A model generated the notes under the pieces. It saw only the letters and a program-made list of their open reading frames with translations, was not told the origin of the DNA and searched no databases. A stretch of DNA of 64,000 nt from Lachnospiraceae bacterium (GTDB lineage Bacteria > Bacillota > Clostridia > Lachnospirales > Lachnospiraceae), in assembly GCA_910575555.1 (NCBI GenBank), contig CAJTFX010000021.1, positions 1 to 64,000 on the forward strand, read 5' to 3'. The translations under genes and the position numbers were made by a program. Shown one piece after another: positions 51,001 through 57,703 of this stretch; position 1 is the stretch's first letter; every line of letters begins with the position of its first letter.

Positions 51001-53812
51001 GCTGTTTCCATAATACTTGATCTTGATTATACTTCCACAACTGCTGGCAATATTGTGAATAACTTATATTTCCAGCACTATCAATAATCACATGATAGGG
51101 TACCTGACAATTATTGTAGAGTTCATTTTTCTGCTCACTTGCCTTTCTTGCCGCGTCCAGCAGCTCACTTGCCTCCTTAAATGTCATTTGCTTAAAATAA
51201 TCTGCCTGATCCAGCGCCTGCAATTTTATAAACAACTCATGTGCCGTTTCACTATGCCCAATCCCATATAAGAAATGCATCGCCCAAAGCATGATCCGAG
51301 GTTCATCATTAGCTACCATACATGCCTTTTTCGCATACCTTGCAGCTTCATAGATGTCTATCCGGCTCTCATGTTCTGCCAGCATCTGATAAACTGCCAC
51401 ATCCCTAATCCCTTTTTTCAACCCGCCTTTTAATGTTGCAACTGCCTCATGCTCCTCACCATTCAGGAAATAACATTCAGATAAAAGAAACAGCACTCTC
51501 CTGTTTGCCACTTTTTCCCACAGAACTTCCGCCTTTTCAATTGCCTCTTTATACCTCCCCAAAATTTTTAAAGCTTGGATTTCATAGAACTGCACTTCAT
51601 CCGTAATGTAACAATCCCCTTTACTGTATAATTCCCCTATCTTCTCCAGACAGGATGCCTGGTCATTCTGCATGGCAAGACAGCGGACGATATGTATTTC
51701 CGCCATAGGGTTTTTAAACTTTTCTCGCCATTCCCTGCTATATTTTTCCGCATCATCCCATTTCTTTATTTTTTCAGAGCAATGGATTAAATTTATCAAA
51801 TCTATTTCTTCCCCTGTTTGTTTATAAAAACCTTCAGCATAATGAAACAGCTTTTCATATTCCTTCATGCTTTCCAATAATAAATACCGGATTCTTTCCT
51901 GTACCTCTGCTTCAAGCCCGCTTCCCTCCAGACTCTCTTGTATCTCCTTTCTCTCGCTTTCCTTACTACAGGATCTTGCTGCAAGTTCATACCAATATTC
52001 CATCATATTCTTTTCTTTGAACTTATACTGGAATTTCTTCAACTGTGCATACGCCTGTCCCAAATTCCCTTTCCCTAATTCCAGATAGATACTGGCAAAC
52101 ATAGGCTCAATCTGATAGTTGGATTTTTGAATCTGCTTTTCGATCTCTCCTGCATCTATTTCTGGCATATCCTCTCCTATTGAGTATAAAAAAATAATAG
52201 CCTGGTATTGGTAAGGATCTATATCCAATAATTTTTTTGCTACTTCCTTCCCATCATCCCTATATGCATCAGAAATAGATAATGTACTTAACCATACGGA
52301 AAGGATCTGTTTCTGCAGGTCTGCATTTTCTGCCTGCTCCGCAAGTGTAAGTGCTTTCTGGTAAACCGATAAAATGCCGGCAATCTCCTTCTGTATAACA
52401 TCATCTAATAATATCATAGGATTTATATACATGGGCGGCAATAAATTATCCTCTTGAACTGTGTTTTTCGCAGGAAATAATTTCCAATAACGGACAACCC
52501 CATGCATTGCCAGATAGATAGGGACATCTTTCATGCTGCGTTCTGCCAATTCCAAACATTCCTCTGCCAGATCATATTCCCCATCCATAATATATACAAG
52601 CGCCATAAGATAATGCGTATTGTGGTCTGCCATCTGCACTCCCATTTGATAAGCTGACACTGCCTCTTCTATTTCCTTCCCAAATATACATTGCTGGAGA
52701 TATGTATTCAGCACAGAAACATTGTCTATCGGCTGCAACAGGCTTTTCACCTTTAAAACATTCCCATTCTGCTGATATTTTTTTGCAAAATAAACCCTGC
52801 AATCATAGTCTGGATCATATTCCAATGCTTTCTGCAAATACTTCTGTGCATTACTCGCACTTTTCTTTTCGTCCAGACACCAAATTGCACGGGTGTAGTA
52901 AAGCTCTGCCAAAACTTTTAGAGGCTTACTCCGGCTTCCCCTTACTTTTTCTGTCAGACGGATCAGTTCCTGCCAGGCTTCCTCATTTTTCCCCCTGCTC
53001 CTTATGGCAAGGATATGCCTTAAATCATCCCTGATAAATTCACTATAATCCTCTACGCCCTTTTCATAACCTGCATAATTAGCTACAAAATCATCTCCGT
53101 AATGTTTCTTTCCATTATCAAAACCATATCTTGTATCTTGATATTCCTTTGGAACTTTCCGCTCCTCTACCGCTCTCTCAATCTGTTTGAAATACAAAGG
53201 CACAAATGGTATCTTATTATTTTCCAAACACTTCTGCATCTTATAATTACTGATAAGTTTCAATCCTATTGCATGGCCACCGGATTCAGAAGCTTCCATT
53301 CTTTCTTCAATTAAAATACCAACCACATGCTCCCGATAAAGAACTGGACTCCCTGACATTCCGGAATAATCGGCAATTTTACTTTTTTCACTTATTAGAA
53401 GGGAAATATCATACTCATTCATTGTATTGAGGGGTAAATAATCATTTATATATAAATCAACCGGATATCCATCCACTCCTTCTACCACTGGATACCCATA
53501 AGATACCACCTCTGTGTTACGTCTCATTTGATCCAAATAACACCCTAATTGAAGATACTGTGTTTCCACTGTTTCCGCCAGTTTTAACACTGCAAGCGGG
53601 CTATTTGACTCAGAAACCAGAATTGCTTCTACTGGAAATTTTTCTTTACCAACAATATTAAAAAACGTAAGTACAATTTCTGCATCCCCATCTATATATT
53701 CTAAGATACAATGCGTTGCGGTAATTGCAATATCGCCACTGACTAAAAAAGCTGTCCCATCATGTTCCCCACACGTCAATTTGGCAACTGCCTCTTTCGC
53801 CCTTTCAATCAT
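48026..53812 (-). CDS. Trypsin-like/TPR/PIN-like 1928-residue protein, module A effector candidate
   Basis: The N-terminus (about 1-200) is a trypsin-like protease fold with the catalytic histidine in AITATHCI (His34) and the serine in SGMSGSPVLY (Ser153). The usual Asp before LAVLKL is Pro72, so the triad looks incomplete. A very long TPR-rich region follows (about 270-930; for example AQKYLQKALEYDPDYDCRVY). About residues 950-1320 look PIN-like: TIALDFSTVVHLKHLGL, then GVLVCDDRWFSSYEQFED with NTTDIIELLHDKRAITDEKY. The last 600 residues match nothing I know, and I see no Walker A motif. It lies 9 bp after the MBL gene with an AGGAGG site. Combinations of trypsin, MBL and TPR modules are known from bacterial conflict systems; a defence role is inference. 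Confidence 0.75.
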   Translation of the reverse strand: MIERAKEAVAKLTCGEHDGTAFLVSGDIAITATHCILEYIDGDAEIVLTFFNIVGKEKFPVEAILVSESNSPLAVLKLAETVETQYLQLGCYLDQMRRNTEVVSYGYPVVEGVDGYPVDLYINDYLPLNTMNEYDISLLISEKSKIADYSGMSGSPVLYREHVVGILIEERMEASESGGHAIGLKLISNYKMQKCLENNKIPFVPLYFKQIERAVEERKVPKEYQDTRYGFDNGKKHYGDDFVANYAGYEKGVEDYSEFIRDDLRHILAIRSRGKNEEAWQELIRLTEKVRGSRSKPLKVLAELYYTRAIWCLDEKKSASNAQKYLQKALEYDPDYDCRVYFAKKYQQNGNVLKVKSLLQPIDNVSVLNTYLQQCIFGKEIEEAVSAYQMGVQMADHNTHYLMALVYIMDGEYDLAEECLELAERSMKDVPIYLAMHGVVRYWKLFPAKNTVQEDNLLPPMYINPMILLDDVIQKEIAGILSVYQKALTLAEQAENADLQKQILSVWLSTLSISDAYRDDGKEVAKKLLDIDPYQYQAIIFLYSIGEDMPEIDAGEIEKQIQKSNYQIEPMFASIYLELGKGNLGQAYAQLKKFQYKFKEKNMMEYWYELAARSCSKESERKEIQESLEGSGLEAEVQERIRYLLLESMKEYEKLFHYAEGFYKQTGEEIDLINLIHCSEKIKKWDDAEKYSREWREKFKNPMAEIHIVRCLAMQNDQASCLEKIGELYSKGDCYITDEVQFYEIQALKILGRYKEAIEKAEVLWEKVANRRVLFLLSECYFLNGEEHEAVATLKGGLKKGIRDVAVYQMLAEHESRIDIYEAARYAKKACMVANDEPRIMLWAMHFLYGIGHSETAHELFIKLQALDQADYFKQMTFKEASELLDAARKASEQKNELYNNCQVPYHVIIDSAGNISYSQYCQQLWKYNQDQVLWKQPLMVNFGGHRIERGRLEKSLGKTIALDFSTVVHLKHLGLWRKMQQCWDKIYLSGDIHRLIALEERNCRQIQPDVIQEEKEIMEMWKKRNLHFVSRPDEKTADLWEKPGVDMADTVPYETARENGFFWIEENLKTDLLERQKMVPDEMREAAINGAELLEALAQRGDINEDLKTRYLKRYGKPIREDIVQRLVSYKGKLPILVDHIFLRNMYELEAGNIISQKCELYVFDIVFRMTEEKVENEESGKAALAFLKELTADIREGQEQDRICFFGHYEKEELNFGLHSDALLDLMHFTQEGKGVLVCDDRWFSSYEQFEDSYIYNTTDIIELLHDKRAITDEKYIEVISRMFEEGYCYIVPPFEYMKLLIFQIDEDGDFLENFPEELSTVCNYLIYITASPRRMMNDFIRPEALPESVAFLCCLQKNLELLLKEIWCSERNEAWKSKVSNWLFLNYSVFSYGSTVDKIEEGRYKEYYALELAGFIFSGFSRIPSGVYRKAYYGWMFQWLSLRMEAEKGLEDLIFEQLVKIIIGANQNNSAERYFEVGIGALVQSASEDMPPYYAEKICEDPRIKPILENFQGRYAVLEGQNLIERFIFNQWIDDAMKCGLNQSIKRKRGTGDDREYEITWLLDDVFYQGFQILWEDESGNRNINCFRIEGAMLFSKDKLLRMKGLNAVRDYIDIQNMKSYEVNIDHPDLRVDTIEKIVEEVKKSEEYRMHILRYILEHDEQQFYLFGEIIPEKTDYFKRKADVMPDGQGEAIFQKWQEGEESIQKKIYMQLVVLLFGYLRQEIGYQEEGKSAQGICCYADEILQQMVACCQKGNSQYTLEEIFSYLNSINRDYGYFNQNRSKSIYTKEKKDALKERLAIFFEKENIEGSCQEVAEISLYLQYMDIDFVLKAIPKIKRWIWKQWETEQKEQDEAYLLRVMEYVAAMDEKRSATESFILLWDEILQRGQRIYMSFVTVNLLRCLIMALDFKQGKKLREIMEQIYMR

Positions 53813-53821
53813 AACACCCTC

Positions 53822-55057
53822 CTATAACACAATCTTCTGTCCTTTAGCCAAATATACAATATCCAACTGTTTATCACTTTTTACCTTTTTTTCAAATTCT
53901 TTTACCTTATCTATCTCGTAATTAAAAAAAATCTGTTTGGGATATTTCGCTCCCCATACTATAATTTTTGCTAATGTCTCTATATCTGGATGCCCATATT
54001 TTTCAGAACTTGTAGAGATCAAATATTTTTCTGTCACACAGTTGGCAAAGAATCCATCTGATATATTTCTTACGGAACCATGATGTGGAAGTTTTATCGC
54101 ATCAAATATACCACCAATCTTTCCGTTTTCCATAACCTTTCCTGCCAGATTATCCGCTAAAAGCAATATCCTTTTCCCTCTATATTCCAACAGCAAGGAA
54201 ATTGATGCTGCATTTGTCTTTGAAGAATCTGTTTTTCCTTGTCTTTCCGCTAATTTCTCTATTTCCTTTATATCCTCATTTCCTCTAAGCCTAGCTGAAA
54301 TCTGCTTCTTCTCCCCAACATTTTCCTGTGCAGAAAAACGATAATAATACTCATATGCATCATCAAATAACTTATCTTCTGAAAATTGAAATGAAATCCG
54401 GCTGCGCTTCAATTCATATTTCCATTTTTTTGCAAGTTCTTCCAATTCTTCCTGCCCCGGAAGAAGAACCTCTATGGTACATACATCCCCCAATCTGATT
54501 TTCTCCTGCTGCTTTTTTACTGCTTTTCCCCCAAAATGCAGATTCCAGTTATATCCCCCTTGCAAAATTAAAGCCGCAAGCGACGTCCCCTGCAAGGCAC
54601 TTATCTCTTTTTTGCCCTGTGCAAATTGGCGCATCTCCTGAGAAACACCCTGTGCAACTATCTTTTGCAAAATCTGTTTCTCTGCTTTCCCTGTTGCCAA
54701 TTCCTTATGGAACTGTAAATGCCGATAACTGTTATGCCAGATATTCTGTATCCTTATAATTTTAGATTCTGCAAAAGAGCCATTTTCCTTCAACAGTTCA
54801 ATAATTCCCCCAATATGGTCGTTGTCGATATGTGTGACAACCAATAAATCTAAGCCCTTTCCCTTTTCTTTTATCTGTAGTAAACGTTCCCTCAAACAAG
54901 AAGTGTATGTTTCACTCGTTCCACCATCTATCAACATCCGTATATCTTCGCGTGGAATCGTAATCAAAATACAATCACCTTCATTTGCAGGGAGCATCTC
55001 TATCCATATTTCCGATTCTTTACTTATACCTTTTTCTCTAAGATTTTCTTTCCCCAT
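53822..55057 (-). CDS. Metallo-beta-lactamase-fold hydrolase, module A
   Basis: The 411-residue protein resembles the ComEC/Rec2-type MBL group. It has IEMLPANEGDCILITIP, IDGGTSETYTSCLRERL, the metal motif LVVTHIDNDHIGGI (HxDxDH), a second metal segment ISLLLEYRGKRILLLADNLA, and IKLPHHGSVRNIS. About 150 residues are inserted between the motifs. MBL proteins of this sort accompany protease and STAND genes in predicted antiviral operons; possible substrates are nucleic acids or nucleotides. I use the ATG at 55057, after GAGGGG, rather than an upstream in-frame Met. It begins a two-gene operon with the trypsin/TPR/PIN-like gene. Confidence 0.85.
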   Translation of the reverse strand: MGKENLREKGISKESEIWIEMLPANEGDCILITIPREDIRMLIDGGTSETYTSCLRERLLQIKEKGKGLDLLVVTHIDNDHIGGIIELLKENGSFAESKIIRIQNIWHNSYRHLQFHKELATGKAEKQILQKIVAQGVSQEMRQFAQGKKEISALQGTSLAALILQGGYNWNLHFGGKAVKKQQEKIRLGDVCTIEVLLPGQEELEELAKKWKYELKRSRISFQFSEDKLFDDAYEYYYRFSAQENVGEKKQISARLRGNEDIKEIEKLAERQGKTDSSKTNAASISLLLEYRGKRILLLADNLAGKVMENGKIGGIFDAIKLPHHGSVRNISDGFFANCVTEKYLISTSSEKYGHPDIETLAKIIVWGAKYPKQIFFNYEIDKVKEFEKKVKSDKQLDIVYLAKGQKIVL

Positions 55058-55117
55058 AAATACATCACCCCTCTTCTGCCACAACGATCTTTAAATTTAT
55101 CCGCTTCATTATAGAAA

Positions 55118-55146
55118 AGTATAGTATTTTTATCAAGAAGATTCAA
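55118..55146 (-). promoter_or_regulatory. Promoter of the MBL-protease operon
   Basis: On the minus strand TTGAAT (55146-55141) and TATACT (55123-55118) are 17 bp apart, about 60 bp before the MBL start. Confidence 0.55.
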
Positions 55147-55235
55147 TACCATTAATATTTCTTCTCCTCTTAACCAAACGCTTTCCTCTTCAAAATGATT
55201 GCAAAGTGAGAATGTGGTGTGTATTTTGTGAATTT

Positions 55236-55325
55236 TGATGGATAATCCACTGTTATCCGTCAACTTGGCGAGATAGGAATGGGTATGGATAATTGATAGT
55301 TATCCGTTGGATTTGATGATAGAAG
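55236..55325. repeat. 90-bp inverted repeat, left copy, containing a promoter
   Basis: This segment is repeated in reverse at 60846-60935 with one mismatch in 90 bp. In the direction of the radical SAM gene it contains TTGGCG (55265-55270), 17 bp and GATAAT (55288-55293), a promoter. GTTATCCGT occurs at 55252-55260 and 55299-55307, flanking the promoter as operator-like direct repeats. A degenerate further copy of the whole unit runs from about 55330 to 55405. The stretch to 55480 holds no other gene. Confidence 0.9.
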
Positions 55326-55480
55326 AATTCATTTATAATCCATCGTTATCCTTTAATTTGGCAAGATAGGATTGGTGTGGGTAATATATGATAATTATGT
55401 GTTAATAGATAAATTTGAAGTTATTTACTGCTTACTTATCAGAATAAACAGTATAAATTAAGGATAAGGAGTCAACGTAA

Positions 55481-55588
55481 ATGGTTAAATTATTATACAT
55501 GATGGGAGAAAAAGTTTATGGTAAACAAGGAATCAATTCATCGATCCGATATATTAACAGACAGAGCATTACCGTTTTTAACATTTAA
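55481..55588 (+). CDS. Candidate 35-residue leader peptide overlapping the radical SAM start
   Basis: ATG at 55481 stands 9 nt after AAGGAG, a better ribosome site than that of the next gene. The frame encodes MVKLLYMMGEKVYGKQG and then INSSIRYINRQSITVFNI and stops inside the radical SAM gene, in another reading frame. It may be a leader peptide that couples or attenuates translation, or a small substrate or signalling peptide. No homologue is known to me. Translation is unproven. Confidence 0.4.
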   Translation: MVKLLYMMGEKVYGKQGINSSIRYINRQSITVFNI

Positions 55589-56726
55589 AAATGGATTTTT
55601 AGAAAAAAAAGATAATTTCAAGTCTAGTAAAACTCGTGATTATTTTAAAGTATCTGATAATGATTGGAATAATTGGAAATGGCAATTGCAAAATCAAATT
55701 AAAACAGCAGAAAAACTAAAAGAAATATTTAATATTACACAAGACGAATCTGAACAGCTTATAAAAGTAAGTAAAAAATATCGGTTTGCAATTACACCGT
55801 ATTATTTATCGCTTATACAAAAATTTAAACCAAATGACCCAATTTATCTCCAATGTATTCCGCAAATCGATGAGCTAAATAATGTGGGTAAAATTGACCC
55901 TATGAACGAATCACAGAATAATCCGGCAGGAACAATAACACGTCGTTATCCAGATAGAGTAATCCTCAATGTTACAAATAGCTGTGCTACTTTTTGCCGT
56001 CACTGCCAAAGAAGACGAAATATCGGAGAAAAAGATATTTACATAAGCGAAGTCTGTTTGGAAAAATCTGTTGAATATATTAAGAATCATCCAGAAATAC
56101 GAGATGTTTTAATTACAGGAGGTGACCCACTTACATTATCGGATTCATATATCGAGAATATTCTTATTAAATTACGTAATATTAAGACAATAGAAATCAT
56201 TAGAATTGGAACACGAATACCAGTAACATTACCTCAACGTATAACTACTGAATTGATTACGGTTTTAAAAAAGTATTCTCCCATTTATATGAATATGCAG
56301 TTCAATCACCCATTAGAAATTACGCCCGAAAGCTCAAGAGCATGTTTGGATTTAGCCGAAAATGGCATTGTACTAGGGAATCAAATGGTGTTTTTAAAAA
56401 ATGTCAACACAGATTATTACACTTTGCAACTGCTTAATCAGCTTTTATTAAAAATAAAAATACGTCCCTACTACATATTTCATCCCAAAGATATCATTGG
56501 AACAAAGCATTTTTCAATATCCATTGAAGAAGGAATTCACATTTATGAGAAATTACGCGGAAATACTTCCGGCTTGGCTATTCCAACGTATATTCTTAAT
56601 GCAGAACGTGGATTGGGGAAAATAGCATTAAATAAAGACATCTTGAAGCACGTCAATTCAGATGGAACTGTCATTTTGGAAACATGGGAAGGAAATAAAA
56701 TAATTAAAAACATATGGGAGGAGTAA
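55518..56726 (+). CDS. KamA-family radical SAM aminomutase, glutamate 2,3-aminomutase type
   Basis: The 402-residue protein has the lysine 2,3-aminomutase layout: YFKVSDNDWNNWKWQLQNQI, the iron-sulfur cysteines in CATFCRHCQRRR, ITGGDPLTL, IIRIGTRIPVTLPQRI and the PLP lysine in NAERGLGK (Lys368). In lysine aminomutase two aspartates 37 residues apart (Asp293 and Asp330) hold the substrate side chain; here those positions are Lys324 (FHPKD) and Asn361 (ILNAE). This Lys/Asn pair is what was reported for glutamate 2,3-aminomutase, so the likely product is beta-glutamate. It needs SAM, a 4Fe-4S cluster and PLP. The gene is AT-rich and 2 bp ahead of an ATP-grasp ligase. Confidence 0.85.
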   Translation: MVNKESIHRSDILTDRALPFLTFKNGFLEKKDNFKSSKTRDYFKVSDNDWNNWKWQLQNQIKTAEKLKEIFNITQDESEQLIKVSKKYRFAITPYYLSLIQKFKPNDPIYLQCIPQIDELNNVGKIDPMNESQNNPAGTITRRYPDRVILNVTNSCATFCRHCQRRRNIGEKDIYISEVCLEKSVEYIKNHPEIRDVLITGGDPLTLSDSYIENILIKLRNIKTIEIIRIGTRIPVTLPQRITTELITVLKKYSPIYMNMQFNHPLEITPESSRACLDLAENGIVLGNQMVFLKNVNTDYYTLQLLNQLLLKIKIRPYYIFHPKDIIGTKHFSISIEEGIHIYEKLRGNTSGLAIPTYILNAERGLGKIALNKDILKHVNSDGTVILETWEGNKIIKNIWEE

Positions 56727-56728
56727 AA

Positions 56729-57703
56729 ATGAAAATAGGGTTTTGTTTTGATTGCAAAGAGGATTATGGTTATTCATCAAATGACTTATCATTTTGTGAC
56801 TTCATTTCACCGACTGCTATAACTTTTGTAAAAGAGGTTTTGGAAAGATGCGGACATGAAGTAATTTTAATTGGAAACTATCGAAAACTACTGGAATATA
56901 TAAGACTGGAAAACGCTTTTGATTTAATCATTACAGCAGCTGAAGGGATACAAAGTAGGAATCGAGAAAGTTGGATTGCGTCTATATGTGAGCTACATAA
57001 TCTTCCGTGTGCAGGCTCCGATGCTTATACCTTAATAGTCACGTTAGACAAAATTTTAACCAAACTAATTTCTAATTATTTGCATGTGCCAACACCTGAT
57101 TTTGTAGAAATAACTTGTTTAAATGATATTGACTCACTTTCATTTCATTATCCTGCTATTTTAAAGCCTAATTATGAAGGAAGCAGTATGGGTGTTAAGC
57201 TAATAAATTGTAAAGAAGACTTGCTGAATCATGCGAAGTTGCTTTTTGAAAAATACTCAGATAAGCTTATTTTAGAACAATATGTTTCTGGCAAAGAGAT
57301 TACAGTTTCTATTGTTGAGAAACAGGGCAAACCCTATGTATTCGGAATGGTCGAATCGTTACAATTTAATGATGAAATTATGCCTATTTATTCTAGTGAA
57401 ATCAAAAGAATATATGGATGCAAAAAAATTATCCCCAGAATATCTGAGGAAACTACAATATTGTTAAAAAATTATGCACTTAAAATGTATTCTTATTTAA
57501 GGTGCCATGATTATTGCCGAATAGACTTTCGGCTGGATAAAGATGATAAACCATACTTATTAGAAGTAACACCTTTACCAGCCTTAAGCGAAACTGCCTC
57601 ATTCATGATGGCCGCTAAATTGAACAATATTAGCCCTGAGGATATATTTAATGATATTGTGAATAACGTTTGCAATCGACATAAATTATTCCCAAAAACG
57701 TAA
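56729..57703 (+). CDS. D-Ala-D-Ala ligase-type ATP-grasp enzyme
   Basis: The 324-residue protein has the ATP-grasp order of D-Ala-D-Ala ligases. It begins MKIGFCFDCKEDYGYS, then ITAAEGIQSRNRESWIASIC, LPCAGSDAYTLIVTLDK, FHYPAILKPNYEGSSMGVKL (ATP loop), LILEQYVSGKEITVSIVE, CRIDFRLDKDDKPYLLEVTP (metal ligands) and PLPALSETASFMMAAK. The N-terminal substrate part (AEGIQSRNRE) differs from true Ddl, so it probably joins other substrates. Placed 2 bp after an aminomutase, it may ligate beta-glutamate to another amino acid; this is inference. The ATG at 56729 follows GGGAGGAG. Its last 18 bp overlap the end of the convergent ATPase gene. Confidence 0.82.
   Translation: MKIGFCFDCKEDYGYSSNDLSFCDFISPTAITFVKEVLERCGHEVILIGNYRKLLEYIRLENAFDLIITAAEGIQSRNRESWIASICELHNLPCAGSDAYTLIVTLDKILTKLISNYLHVPTPDFVEITCLNDIDSLSFHYPAILKPNYEGSSMGVKLINCKEDLLNHAKLLFEKYSDKLILEQYVSGKEITVSIVEKQGKPYVFGMVESLQFNDEIMPIYSSEIKRIYGCKKIIPRISEETTILLKNYALKMYSYLRCHDYCRIDFRLDKDDKPYLLEVTPLPALSETASFMMAAKLNNISPEDIFNDIVNNVCNRHKLFPKT

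Noticed and set aside
55024-55263. 79-codon minus-strand frame over the MBL start
   Set aside because: It overlaps the MBL promoter and start and begins inside the inverted repeat, with no ribosome site.
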